Source: Zerene cesonia
Lineage: Eukaryota; Arthropoda; Insecta; Lepidoptera; Pieridae
NCBI RefSeq assembly: GCF_012273895.1
Contig: NC_052104.1
Span: forward strand, 5,766,001 to 5,830,000
Reading direction: 5' to 3'
DNA length: 64,000 bases
Position numbers and translations under genes: made by a program. Below, piece after piece: positions 12,537 to 25,235 of the stretch; within the stretch, counting starts at the first letter, position 1, and every line of letters starts with the position of its first letter. The notes under the pieces are model-generated. The model saw nothing but the letters and a program-made list of their open reading frames with translations. It ran no database searches and was not told the DNA's origin.

Positions 12537-15500
12537 CTGGAAATGGAAAATCTATTATCAATCGTAAAGAAAGTTCTTTGTTTCGGCAAAATTACATGCA
12601 TAACAAAATTGAAAATCATCAAAATAATAAACTTATATAGATATTATACATACCTATGTACAAATACATATATTATTTACTTTACATAAAAACATCCTTA
12701 AATTTAAATACAACAAAGGTAAAACAAATTATTTAGGCGATAAAAATTGCAAAATTTATATGTAAGCGCATGCAAATATTAGTAATTTAATAAAGTGCAG
12801 TTTTTGTTTCGTACACTTTTATCGTATAGGCATTACTTCACGTAAGCGAATAAATAGATTCTATGAGTACGTTAGCTAAAATATAAAATAAACAAATTAA
12901 ACGCTTCGTTGTTAGTATGAGATATGCTTCCATGTTACGAGCGAAAACGTTTTTGCTCGGTTTATGGTTAACAATGCCAACATAATCAAGACAATTATAA
13001 AGTCATACAATTTCATCTTTGTAGAGATTTTCCACCGATACTACATGTTTTTATTGTTTACAATTATGATATCGCTCGGTTATAAACATTTTTTCCTCAA
13101 CTTTTATTTGCGTTTTTAGAAACACGGGGATTTTTTTACTTTTCAATAAGTTTTTATATTGTAATAGCGGCAGAATTGTATCTTGTATTGGATTAATAAA
13201 AATAATTTATCGACTTCATTTTATTCATTGCTCATCTAACCGTTTCGCCATAGTATGCGCGTGTTGCGTGTTTCACACGACGCAATAGAGCACAAAATTT
13301 CAAAAGTTTGAAACGATTCGAGATACTTTTAATTATCAACGTTCGTTCAAAGTAAACAAACACAATTTATAATACTGGACCGAACAAAAGAATTTTGTTT
13401 ACTATATAGAACATTGCATGATGCATCAGACCATGATTTAGGTATGTAGACATATGAAGAGAGTCAATATGTTCTTATGTTTAATCGTGACTCGCAGTCG
13501 CAATTAACATTGTTTTGTGTTCAATTGTGTTTCGTGAACGTCAAAATCTTTATTTTTTACGGAGGTGTAGGTAAATTGTTATTTTGGGTAGGTAGATGTA
13601 GGTATGACAATATTTAAATATATTTTGTTAATGATTTTCAGTAGGCGAATTTTAAAGATTTTACAATAAGTAAATAGCATGTGATTGTTTGCTGCAAATA
13701 TCATCTATTTATCAAATATACGTATTGCGCACTAACTGTTACAGGACGATTAAAGTACCTTAACTCGCATTAAAGTAACCACTCCGGTTTTATAAGGCAC
13801 TAAAATTACCCGAATTATGCCAATCGGAAACATAAAGTTTATTGATTACACAATCGGTAACGAAAAGTACTAACATAAAACATCGATGTAATTTTAAATG
13901 TCAAGTGATATTCAGATAGGTACTTGAAAGTCACAATTCTCAAGAGATAAGCGCGTTGAAAACCGTTTAAACTTAATTTTTTGAAGTGGCATACAAATCA
14001 GATAAGCTCAGAATATCAGTCTTGGCGTATAGATTACATAAATTCCTTATCGCTATTTAATAAATAATATTGATGAGTGTAAGTATACGTATACCATGAA
14101 GATAAAAAAAAACAAATCATTATAGTATCATTATAAGACTATTTCTTACAATAGATATATGTATAATAAGGATTTATATACAATTTTGGTGTACCTACCT
14201 ACCTAATTCGAAGTCAGTAATCGTTTTTAATTTGAGGTTCATAAACCATCCAATGCAATAGCAGGCACATAAATATGATTATAGTTATGTACAAAACATT
14301 TTAAAACATTTTTAACTTTATTTTAATTAGTTTAAAAAATGATTTAGCCTTTGGTTATCAAATTCATTTATCGACAAAAAGTAAAATTTCTTAATACTGC
14401 AATAATTCTAACAAATAGAAATTGGCAATCAATAAAATTATGAAGCATTCTATATCACATGGGAAGCACGGTAAAGTGTTCTGATTGGCCAGCGGCGTCG
14501 GCCATATTTATTCGGCGCATGCGCTATGCGCGCCCACAAGTGGCTCATCTTTGTAACCGGTATATCACTTCTTCTGGCGGGAAATATTCTATCTTTTAGG
14601 AACATTCTTAATGCCGAAATATATAATATTTTAACGTTATGCATTAATTGTGAGAAAAATAACGTATATTTTCTATATGAGTGAATGCTATTTCTATGCA
14701 GAATTAGTATATTAATTTTCTATTTTAATAAGATAGTGTGAGAATTTGATAATGCTATAACAATGTCCTATAATTAAAAAAAAATATATTAACAGTGAAA
14801 TATTTTGTTTCATTTATGCAAGTTTCTATTAGACTTTCCAAAATACTAGTAAATAATAATACCTACTACAAAGTACCCGATGATGTATCGACACATAGAG
14901 CTCTTATTTTATTAAGAACACGATGTGGTGGGACATAAAATATAAATTATAGTATAAAAGTATGACACTATCATAATATAAATGATTAATAAATTCCGTT
15001 ATATTAAAAATAATGATTATGAGTCAAACATCTACAAGAGCCGCTGACGCAGTATTGGGCACATCCACGTTATTCGTGTTTGAATCCACCGAGACGGCCG
15101 CAATAATTCTTATAACCTAACATTAGTAACAAATCACGTGAAGAGTCCATTTTAAAACAGAAACAAGTCGGTTATAGTCCATTTGGTATAATTTTAGTGA
15201 GCTATGAGCGCGTTACGATGGCACATTCGCTTTGATTATGGGTTCTTTACGTGTCTATGTTATTGATAGCGGACATATGTGCAAGGAAGGACGCTTCGTT
15301 TTAGATGAAAAAAATATAATTTTCACACTATATTTAATGCGGATTAAAAATTATGTCGTGCATCAGATCATTACTCTAATTTAGAATTTCCTTTCATGTG
15401 TTAAATATATCGAAATCTACTTGAAAAATTTAATATTATACAATGAATAGTTATATATGTAATAATAATTTACCATTAAAGCGATTGCGGTTATTACGAA

Positions 15501-17834
15501 TTTGATATTGATAGCAAATTTGATATTCAAATTAGAACAAAAAAATAAGCTAATTTAAATCGACTCATGGGTAAACGCCCTTCAAGAGATAAATCTTTTT
15601 AATGTTCGCTATACGCAACAGCTACTTTGGTATATTTTGAAAGTGACATTCATTAGTGGAATAATTATGAGAATGGATTGTTATTTATTGAACTGAATAA
15701 ATTTATCTGATATAGTTCTAGAGCCAATTCTAACATTATTATCGGCATATGTTTAGGTATTTTAAGACAATCTATTTGCCGCCCGAAAGCTCGTTGTTAT
15801 GTAGAACCCACAAAAATGTTTTATTTACATTAGTGACTGTGGTGAAGATTTTTTGAATATATTATATAACTATATATTATATGATTCCATTTAAAAATTA
15901 TCCTAGGAATTGCGTTTGATTTGTGTTCACAGTTTTAACGCCATGAACCCGTCGACCTTATTGTATATAAATAAAAAGATCTGTCTCTAATAATTATTAC
16001 AAATTAATTTTAAAAAATTAAGCATAATTTGATCGGTGCATAAATTATTTTCAATTCATACTTAACGCAAGAATTGATTTGTTTAATTATTATTTGAAAA
16101 TATCCCAAGTGTTTATTCAATATTAATGCATTATTAAGAAATAATAAAAATCAACGGCTATTAAATTGGTCGGTCGTAAAGCAGCCAAATAAAGTTTAGG
16201 AAAGAACTGTAGTATTGCAATAAACCGCAAATAAAAAATATAATTGTGCCATTGTATTCAAAGCATACAAGCAGTAAAACTTTAATAGAGTACCGTTTTT
16301 GAGTACAAAGTGGACCCCACATGTGAACGCATGCAATGCAGAACTAACGGGCTCTATGACCTAGGTTAGTTTTGTTTGCTTTGATGCTAGATTTGATAGC
16401 CACATGTTGTAGTTAGGTCATATGGAAAGTGAAAAGTATGTTTCTAGATATAAACAATCATTGCCCAATATTTTTAAATAAAGATAGCAGGATTAGATAT
16501 TGTATAGGGAAGTTTGCTCATGAATCTATTGAGCATTTGAAATTTCGTTTGAATTTAGAATGTTATCAATTTCTAGAAACCTATACAATATTTACGAACA
16601 AATACCACATATTAGGTAAATAATTAAAAAGGTGTCAATTATAAGGTTTCATATTTTATGACTCTAAATTAAATTATCTCTCTATGATCCTATGATATAT
16701 ATTTTTAACTATTACGGTTCTTAACAGTAGGTTAGGTAACAGCCTACCTACGATTTGACTTTAATTAATAAATAATAATTTAAACTATCCATATGCATAC
16801 TCTATTTATATGTAATATATACATATATATTTAAGTATTTTTATTAATTAAAAAATCTATATGCAGTATTTCTAAGTTTTTAGTATGTGAAAAAGAATAA
16901 TAACAATCAATCAAAATTCAACACATAATATAACAATAATATATGAAACTTTAAAAATAATTACATGAAGGTAATTAATAGAAACAAATTGTAGAGCTGT
17001 ATAAACAGTATATAGGAGACACCCATTACCGTCGGCTACGGCGGCGCTTAATTTTATATGTTGGTAAGTAGGAAAATATAATTATGAATTTTCGGGACAT
17101 CATCATTAATTTGTTGTACCTACAGTTTTTTAAACCTAATCATATTTTATTAATAAAATTTATTGAGAAGTTAATAAATATACGATTAACTATTTTAAAT
17201 GGATTTGTATATAAATATGAAGGGCCGATATTTGAATATTCAAATAAGATGTGTTTTGCTGAAATACCCTGAATTATAAAGCTTCAATATTGATTTGACA
17301 TTATGGATTCTATTGTCCCATTTATTAATTATACGTAACATTAAATTAGGCGTTATTATTGGCTTACCTAATAGCTTAAGCCAATGCAATGTTATTTCAA
17401 ACGTAAATATAATATATGTAGTACGTTACACTTTATAGTACGTAGGTACAGAAATATAGGTGAATTAGTAAAAAAAAGTATTCACATCTTAATCTCATCT
17501 CAATCATGATTAAAACTGGGTTATAGTTTGCACGTTTTTTTTTTGTAAAATCCAATTTGAAATAAGAAGTCAACAAAATTACATGCTTCAAATTGTTTTC
17601 TACGTTTATCTATGTAAAAGAGATAACATTTTATAAGAAAATAAAAACAATTGATAAAAACTTACTACAAAAACAAACTATAAGCTATTGAAAATAATCT
17701 AAAACAATGTGCACACACTAACAATTAATTAAACATTTAACAAATTGGCTATTAAATAGTATAAAACATTTCTTTTGCAGATGGTATGTACGACAATCTA
17801 ACAGAAACATGCAATCGACAAGTAAATTATTTAC
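12537..17834 (-). other. abd-A: abd-A intron 1
   Basis: The 5298-bp intron lies between exon 1 (donor G|GTAAAT at 17834) and the microexon acceptor. It is mostly AT-rich with no exon or transposon that I can recognise. The exception is a short GC-rich block at about 14460-14590 with promoter-type motifs, listed separately. Small open frames at 16429-16623 and 17084-17272 look like chance frames in AT-rich DNA. Confidence 0.7.
14484..14584. promoter_or_regulatory. Promoter-like motif cluster in abd-A intron 1
   Basis: Within 101 bp there are four motifs. ATTGG (14484-14488) is an NF-Y CCAAT box read in reverse. GCCATATT (14501-14508) is a YY1/Pleiohomeotic core. GCGCATGCGC (14515-14524) is a perfect NRF1/Erect-wing palindrome. 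GGCGGGAAA (14576-14584) is an E2F-type site. The block is clearly richer in G+C than its surroundings. These motifs are typical of TATA-less metazoan promoters. An internal promoter, an enhancer or a Polycomb response element are all possible, and the sequence alone does not decide. The 64-codon minus frame over it is probably a chance frame. Confidence 0.4.
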
Positions 17835-18432
17835 CAGTAATGGACATCCAAGGATAGCGTGGTATATCTGGCAGGGGCTGTGCCGATGGTTGAGAGCAAG
17901 CGGCACCCATGGCGTCCACGGAAGCCGCTGATGCTGCTGAGGCCGCGCTTGCTGCCGCCTGGTGGTAGAACTGGGCAGCTGCAGCCATGCTCGCTGAAGC
18001 CGCGGACACTGCCGCCCCGCCGTTATGCTGGCCCAGCGCGTAGTTCACCATCGGATCGGCGCCCACCGCGGTTGGATACCGACAGCTCTTATCGTCTGCT
18101 GACAAGCCGCTGCCAGCTGGGAATGGCACGGATCCACCGAACTGCTGGTGGTGTGACACGTACGGATACATCCTCGCCGGCGCTCCCGGCGACGCTGATG
18201 ATGACGAGGAAGAGCGCTGCGGGCTCCCGGCGCCTGGCGAGCCGGCCCCCAGCGCTGCCGCCCCCAGGCCGCCAGATAACGACGACGACAGGGACGTCGA
18301 AAGCGACGACGACAAAGAAGACGAAAGTGAAGCCTCTATAGGCGACGCTCCAGCACCCGCGAATAAGTTCTGATGGTGGAATTGCTGGTGGTATTTGGGG
18401 AGCATGCTATCGATGATGAACTTGGAACTCAT
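17835..18432 (-). CDS. abd-A: abd-A coding exon 1 (N-terminus to YPWM)
   Basis: This exon encodes residues 1-199 and the first base of Asp200 of abdominal-A, the homeodomain factor that specifies abdominal segments. The ATG at 18432-18430 is chosen because MSSKFIIDSMLPKY matches the conserved Abd-A N-terminus (fly MSKFVFDSMLPKY). Further Abd-A landmarks are MYPYVS (88-93), DKSCRYP (114-120), an Ala-rich tract (about 146-170), CSQPSA (179-184) and the hexapeptide YPWM (193-196), which recruits Extradenticle. Residues 35-53 are an almost pure Ser/Leu run and 58-71 are Gly/Ala-rich, both shorter than the long homopolymers of the fly protein. The exon ends ACTG|GTAAAT at 17835. It is GC-rich, unlike its flanks. 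The open plus-strand frames opposite it (17859-18341 and 18395-18661) are antisense shadows. Its strand is opposite to that of exon 3 because the contig is probably inverted. Confidence 0.95.
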
Positions 18433-19334
18433 CGCTCGGCGGCGACGCGGCGCGCGACGATCGCCTCGCGGGAGATGCGTTTATCGCCGGCGATTCGGAT
18501 CGATTCTCGCGCGTGCACCTCTACTATGGCCGCGGATCGTTTATGACCCGCGTATGAGGCTCTACGACTCTGAATTCCCCGTCGTGGCGAACGTTACCGC
18601 TGCCGCGCGCCGTGTACGAGACGGCGAAACTTGTCACGTGGGTGCGAGTGAGACGCAATGACTCAGCGGGGTGACGTGCCGGAACCCTCTCCGTCTCATT
18701 AATTCCTACCTGCGTGGCTTATATTAGAAAGAGATAAAAGCTATTCGCTAACGACCATTCCGCCGGCCATTCTTTGTAATGGCGCCGAGCCCCGCGCTAC
18801 CCCGCACCTTGCTCGTCTACGCCAATAGTAATCCGGTGCAGAACATTCACCACCAATCACAAACCATTCCGGCACTTCTAGCTGTCAAAGTGAATGACTC
18901 TATGCAACAGAGTAACACTCTTTTGCAATCGTTTATTTTGGCGAACTTTATAATATACTTCGGTAAAAATAATTTTAATTAATATTATCAGTTTCACAAT
19001 TGCAAGATAAAGTCATAAACAATAATATGACTTATTAAAGTGTCTAAAATGAGATAAATCTCTTTTATGTAGATTGATAACTTGTGTATACTTTTTAACA
19101 TTGAATACATTTTATTAATTAATTATACAAATTCAATTGTACGACTGTTTGAACTGTAAAAGTGCACCCCGAAGGCGTATAGTAATCACATTTTTGATAA
19201 AATAAAAAAATATGAATGTCCCTAGAGTAAATTGTATATCCTAATTTTATTTATGTTTCTCCCAGACTCTTTTCAACATAAGCTAATAAGCGCAAGAATA
19301 AATAATTCTTAAATCATAAAAATTTGCATAATCA
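18433..19334 (-). promoter_or_regulatory. abd-A: abd-A 5' UTR and promoter side
   Basis: On the minus strand this is directly upstream of the abd-A start codon. About 18433-18700 is strikingly rich in CpG and G+C (GCGCGC and CGCCGCCG runs), continuous with exon 1, and is probably the 5' UTR and core promoter. No convincing TATA box at a sensible distance was found, which agrees with the TATA-less Hox promoters of flies. No transcription start can be fixed. From about 18980 to the gap the DNA returns to AT-rich with no feature seen. Confidence 0.5.
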
Positions 19335-20334
19335 NNNNNNNNNNNNNNNNNNNNNNNNNNNNNNNNNNNNNNNNNNNNNNNNNNNNNNNNNNNNNNNNNN
19401 NNNNNNNNNNNNNNNNNNNNNNNNNNNNNNNNNNNNNNNNNNNNNNNNNNNNNNNNNNNNNNNNNNNNNNNNNNNNNNNNNNNNNNNNNNNNNNNNNNNN
19501 NNNNNNNNNNNNNNNNNNNNNNNNNNNNNNNNNNNNNNNNNNNNNNNNNNNNNNNNNNNNNNNNNNNNNNNNNNNNNNNNNNNNNNNNNNNNNNNNNNNN
19601 NNNNNNNNNNNNNNNNNNNNNNNNNNNNNNNNNNNNNNNNNNNNNNNNNNNNNNNNNNNNNNNNNNNNNNNNNNNNNNNNNNNNNNNNNNNNNNNNNNNN
19701 NNNNNNNNNNNNNNNNNNNNNNNNNNNNNNNNNNNNNNNNNNNNNNNNNNNNNNNNNNNNNNNNNNNNNNNNNNNNNNNNNNNNNNNNNNNNNNNNNNNN
19801 NNNNNNNNNNNNNNNNNNNNNNNNNNNNNNNNNNNNNNNNNNNNNNNNNNNNNNNNNNNNNNNNNNNNNNNNNNNNNNNNNNNNNNNNNNNNNNNNNNNN
19901 NNNNNNNNNNNNNNNNNNNNNNNNNNNNNNNNNNNNNNNNNNNNNNNNNNNNNNNNNNNNNNNNNNNNNNNNNNNNNNNNNNNNNNNNNNNNNNNNNNNN
20001 NNNNNNNNNNNNNNNNNNNNNNNNNNNNNNNNNNNNNNNNNNNNNNNNNNNNNNNNNNNNNNNNNNNNNNNNNNNNNNNNNNNNNNNNNNNNNNNNNNNN
20101 NNNNNNNNNNNNNNNNNNNNNNNNNNNNNNNNNNNNNNNNNNNNNNNNNNNNNNNNNNNNNNNNNNNNNNNNNNNNNNNNNNNNNNNNNNNNNNNNNNNN
20201 NNNNNNNNNNNNNNNNNNNNNNNNNNNNNNNNNNNNNNNNNNNNNNNNNNNNNNNNNNNNNNNNNNNNNNNNNNNNNNNNNNNNNNNNNNNNNNNNNNNN
20301 NNNNNNNNNNNNNNNNNNNNNNNNNNNNNNNNNN
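19335..20334. other. Assembly gap, exactly 1000 N
   Basis: The second placeholder gap of exactly 1000 N. Together with the first it isolates the 15.5-kb middle contig, whose orientation is therefore independent of its neighbours. The abd-A exon strands change across this gap. Confidence 0.98.
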
Positions 20335-21749
20335 TCAAAAAAGTCATAATAAGAGTAATAAATTCTCCCCTAAAAATCGAACACCCTCGAAGCACCTATA
20401 GAAAAATGACCAGAATAAATTGGAATGGCAGTGGCAGTCGATAAAACATTCAGTTTATGGGGTGTCATATTTACATTCGGGAGATATCGCATGGGAATAG
20501 CGAGGTGCTTACCTATTACTGAGATAATACAATATGTTCCTAGGATTCACCCTTTGTGTTCTGTATACACTTGCATAAGCACATGTGAATTCATATGCTT
20601 ACAATCAAATTACACAATCAAAAGAAATTTATGTATGTATTTGTATTTATACATTGAAATTATACATGACCCGTTGTGCTTATTACAATTAACTGTACAC
20701 TAAAGCTTTGCAACTGTTTTAAATAATTACTAAATATTAATTCCCTTTTTACTTTTATTAACGCTCACACTGTCAGATACGTATGACAATGTGTTTAGGT
20801 CAATTACAATTACTTTCCTACATAATGATTACTCAAAGGTATATAAAGGTTAGGTAGATAGAATTGGCTAATCCAATTACGGGAGCACTTCAATTACACG
20901 AAGCTTGTTTATGTGCGTGAGGGTGCTAATCGATCGGCAATAAATACGGATTCGACTTATTGCTCCTAACTCCTAAGCTCCTGAATAATTTTATTCACCC
21001 TACACGTGTACACCGAAACCTTAGCTCAGAATGTATATTTTCCCGCTTATTTTTATTAGGCATCCATGCAATAAACAGAAAATCATACCAGAGTTGATAA
21101 ACTTCGATGTTTTGGTTGCATATCAGATCTCTTTATGTTCTGGTATGGTGGATTCGTTTAATAATGAATGGAAAATTAATATTATACGAATTGTTTAAGT
21201 TTAACAACAACGTTGCTATAATTCAATAGACACCTAATGTCATAATTGTACCAAAATTGTTTCAGTCAACACACAACACAATACAACTATGAGGTACACG
21301 GGGCAGGGGGACCGTATAATCAGCGCATGCGGGTTAACTTTTTTAAGGTGACATCTGACAGAATGTGCTCAAATTACTAGCTACTGCTAAACAAGTATCT
21401 ACATAACATTTTAAATGATGTACCTTGATACATAATTATTTAAAACAGTTCATTTTACGTACTCAGATGTTGACTTATCAACAACAAAAAATGGTTTAAT
21501 TACGAAAAAAGACAAAATTACCATTCATCATCAACATATCCAAAACGATCATATAAAGGCCATCAGTGAAATGAATGCATTGCGTTTTGATACCCAGCAT
21601 GTAAAACATATTCCTTGATGGCGATAACTTAGCAGCAGGCGGGCAATAAATATATAAAAATGCCCACGCATTACACTCAGTATTTATATAAAACAAGCAC
21701 AAACACCCTTTAAATTGCAGCTGAAGATTAGTCGGCGCAATTTTGCCAC

Positions 21750-21935
21750 GTTACGAGACTAGCGATTCCACCAAATAAAATGTTTAGGGTCATTCCCGCC
21801 GACAACGAGCGAAACCAGCTCTCCGAAATGCCGATAGACCTATTCCACCCCACGCCCCTTAGGGAACTATATGGGTACGCGGCTATCATAAATTTTGCCA
21901 AAAATTTGCAATCCTATCTCCCGGTCCGGCAGGGG
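21750..21935. other. GC-rich block in abd-A intron 2
   Basis: A sharply bounded stretch of higher G+C inside AT-rich intron. A 66-codon plus frame (21780-21980) covers it, but the encoded peptide is not one I recognise and runs into AT-rich DNA at its end. A conserved enhancer or an old insertion would both look like this. No terminal repeats are visible. Confidence 0.3.
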
Positions 21936-23264
21936 AGGCTCAACATTAATATTACTGTTTGTTGGGTAATGTTGCTATAATATGCATAAATCTATTGAAT
22001 AAAAAATCCCTACTCATGTTTTTTATTACTAACCCGCATGCTAGATGTATATGGTTTTTATGAGAATGATTTTCCCTTTTTACAGGGAATTTTCCTTCAT
22101 CTATATGAATTAAACTAAGGCAATGTTGTGAATTTAGCCACTTTTTGAGTTCTTCTTGCTTGTGTACTATTATGAAGGCAATTGGATGAATTGCCCTCAG
22201 GTTGGATTAATTTTTAATTATAATTACGCCGTAGCAAATGGCGACCGCTCAAGACGCAGACTGAATGCGTGAGACAAGACTTAATCACTCGCTTTATAAC
22301 GAGGGCGGGAGAGAAATTATACGCATTCTTGAATTATAAGGGATCCATAATTGCATTTCAGATGTTCTTTATTAGAATTTCAATCAACTTCTTTATAAAT
22401 GTAATTATTCGTTTATTAAATATTTCTGTAGATACTTCTTACTTTTCTCAAGGCTATCTTAGTAAAACATACGGATACAGTATTCTTTTTATACAACTGT
22501 TATTGTCACCTCTTTTATGTTATTTTTGTATAAATTAACTCCTATACTTATCAGTTCGATATTTTATTGAATTCCCTACAGCATTAATTACATTTGTCAA
22601 ATTAATTACAAACCGTAAAGACAACAGACACTGCCTATATGGTAAAATAGTGGTTAAACGTACGCTCATCAGTGAAATATAATGTTCGTAGCGTAGTTAA
22701 CAGGCACATAAGGGACCATCGTCGTTCGTCGCTTTAGGGCACATAACCCTTGGAATAAAGCATTTGTAATTAAAACGCTCTAAACAGACGATTATGTATG
22801 AAAACGACACTCTTGAGTAGAATATGAGTCAAATCTACAGGTGTATGAATAATAATTATTCCATAGAGCGCTTTATCAGTGGCCAGCGCACCTGTTCACG
22901 GATGAGGTGAAGATATATTATACGTACTCACATTATTATTATTATTATATTAAGGAGAATGCGTGTCTTATTAATATAATTATTATAGTAAAGAAATAAA
23001 CATATTGAAAAACATTCCAACATAGTCAGTTTTTTTGTTTGAAAGCTCAACAATAAACTACCTGGATAATTTATTCAAATCGTCTTTCTCGTATGTTTAT
23101 ATAAACAATAATATTAATGAATTATCGAATTAAAAATTAATTCATTATTTTGCATAACAGCTGGTGTCCTTATCGACATAATTGAAAGTATATTGTTATC
23201 TAAATTGTTATTTTGCAGCTAACATTTAATCAATAAATAGGCAGTAATTTTTAATTGCGACTGA

Positions 23265-23640
23265 CCAATAAACGAATTATCCATAGTGGCATCCACATTA
23301 AGAATCCGTTTGTGCCCGCATTAAGTTTCAATTAAGGGAATTTATGTGTCTGGGCCGATATAAACCTTCATAAATTACGCAGTTGAATTAATAAGCGTAC
23401 AATAGAGCAAGTAATAAGCACGGTCGGCGGTGACCGCCTGAGTGTAGAGGCAAATTAAATTTGCATGTTAGCAAGCCTATAACACCCCTTAGATACGCCA
23501 TGTCCATTGCAGGAATCCGCCATTTTGTTCAACAAATGCAGTGGGGTGATTAATATCAGCTGCGTTTTATGAAGATTATAATCACCAAAATTTATTTTCT
23601 GAAACCGCAATAAAACAATTATGGTTTCAAACAATTGCAT
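23265..23640. promoter_or_regulatory. Candidate cis-regulatory module in abd-A intron 2
   Basis: A dense set of motifs in a stretch less AT-rich than its surroundings. GGCGGT-G-ACCGCC forms a near-palindrome near 23425-23440. ATTTGCAT (23459-23466) is a perfect POU octamer. GCCATTTTG (23519-23527) is a Pleiohomeotic/YY1-type core. TGATTAAT (23547-23554) matches the Extradenticle-Hox composite site used by Ubx and Abd-A. Several CAATAAA/TTTAT homeodomain sites surround them. Autoregulation by Abd-A with Exd is an inference. Confidence 0.35.
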
Positions 23641-24753
23641 ATGTAAAAGGGAATTTTAAATGTTTTTGTATATACGCTTTGTATATAAGTTTAAAGGAAG
23701 CGCTTCTAAATGAACTATATCCTATTCAGAAAACTTCACAAACATCTTCAAAGATAAGAATTTTCCCAAGTTAACTCTGTACCTACTATCAAGAAGTATA
23801 TTTCACTATTGTACAAAATATGAAAAGGTAGGGAGGAGTTAAATTATAATATATTACATAAACGTTCTCCCTTTTGTTTTTAAAAAGTGTTACGTTCTCT
23901 TAGAATGGGGCGCGAGGAATATTCAAATTTGTGAGTTTGTAGGGGAGGCTAATTCGTTTTAAATTACGTTATGATATTGTGTTTTGAGTTGAAATATTGT
24001 TAGAGGGCTAGGATAGAAAATTACATCGGTTCGTCCCTTGAATTTGAATTGTGAAAGTATATTGTTGCAATTAGTACAAGATGATACCTACAATATTTAT
24101 TGCACATAAAACTTAATTGCTTATAAGCCCATGCAGCAAACTTCGTTGCGTACATGTTTTAATCTATAAAAGTCACCTTCTGCATGACAACATCAATTTT
24201 AAAATAAAAATCAGGTCAATAAAAACAATTAAAGGACTCACCTAAATGAAACGCATTAAATTTAAATTATTCAAAAACCACTTAGTATTATTTACGACTT
24301 TTCCAATGACCTGTTGTCGCAGACACATTTGGCGGTAAATTTATTGGGCAGGTGTCTTTATTAATTACTTGATAACCGAAATATTTAATACAATTCATCA
24401 TGTCTTTGAGAGCGGAAAAGATAATCTAGAATGTTAATAAAGATATAATAATAAATATTCGGGGGAAACCTTTTGTGATTCTTCTTGCGTTAAGGGAAGG
24501 AAAATTGCGTAATTCCCCAAGGGAGAAACGGAGTAGGCGACAGCTGTGAAGCCTAATGTTCTTTCTATTTATCTGCAATCAGGGAGCCGTATATATGTAG
24601 ATAGATATGTCATAACGTTTATTACGATATATTGACGGTACGAGAACAAATTCCTTACATTTTCAGTACTGAGAACTTGCATGATATTTTATTTACAACA
24701 TACATTATTTGCTATAATTAAATTAGTTGAATATTATTTAAATAAAGCTCACT

Positions 24754-24797
24754 AATTAAATTAGTTACACAATCAGGATTGTGTAACTACTTTAATT
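24754..24797. repeat. Hairpin, 20-bp stem with one mismatch
   Basis: AGTTACACAAT (24763-24773) is followed by the loop CAGG and the exact complement at 24778-24788. The stem extends outward with one mismatch to about 20 bp. It could be a foldback remnant or a chance structure. No flanking duplication was seen. Confidence 0.5.
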
Positions 24798-25061
24798 TTG
24801 AATAGTTTTTTTTGTAATAACATGATCTTATCTTTTAATGATTGATTGAATTCGAGTTAATCCATATAAATAATATTAACGATCGTTGAAATTAGAATCC
24901 AAAGAATAGTGATTTATTGGCTATAAAACTATTGATCGTACTCGAAACGAATTAATACTTTTCGATTGCTTGTCGACTTATATTGCGTAAGCGATGACAA
25001 TCTCTGTTTTATGAAGGAAACCTCGTAAATGTCTATTAATATGAATGGGCTCCAATTACTT

Positions 25062-25235
25062 TTACGATTCGCGTTTTGTTGGGAGAGGATCTACAAAAAG
25101 TTTACGATCTTCCGCGCCCCCCAAACTGTTGGGCTTTATATCCTCGGGTGTGAAGTCATTGAGAGCTGGATCGAATCGAGGACGCTCTGAACCAAGGGCA
25201 GATGGCACACGATCCCATTGAAACGAGCCGTTCAT
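25062..25235 (-). CDS. Unrecognised 57-residue open frame inside abd-A intron 2
   Basis: I do not recognise this product. The frame can start at an upstream ATG pair (25259) or at MNGSFQWDR (25235); the second follows ATAAAATG and begins the part with protein-like composition. The peptide is rich in Asp, Glu, Pro and Arg (for example FDPALNDFTPEDIKP at about residues 21-35) and ends PLPTKRES. It has no transmembrane segment. Its codons are GC-richer than the flanks, unlike random frames nearby. There is no obvious acceptor before it, so it is either a single-exon microprotein, a processed fragment of a larger gene, or chance. It would be transcribed opposite to abd-A. Confidence 0.25.
   Translation of the reverse strand: MNGSFQWDRVPSALGSERPRFDPALNDFTPEDIKPNSLGGAEDRKLFVDPLPTKRES

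Noticed and set aside
14085..14105. GTATACGTATACCATGAAG as a possible iab-4 microRNA locus
   Set aside because: It shares only a few bases with the iab-4 stem and lacks a matching opposite arm.
17859..18341. 160-codon plus-strand open frame
   Set aside because: It lies antisense to abd-A exon 1. The GC-rich, Ser/Ala-encoding DNA keeps the opposite frame open, and its Arg/Pro-rich peptide has no family resemblance.
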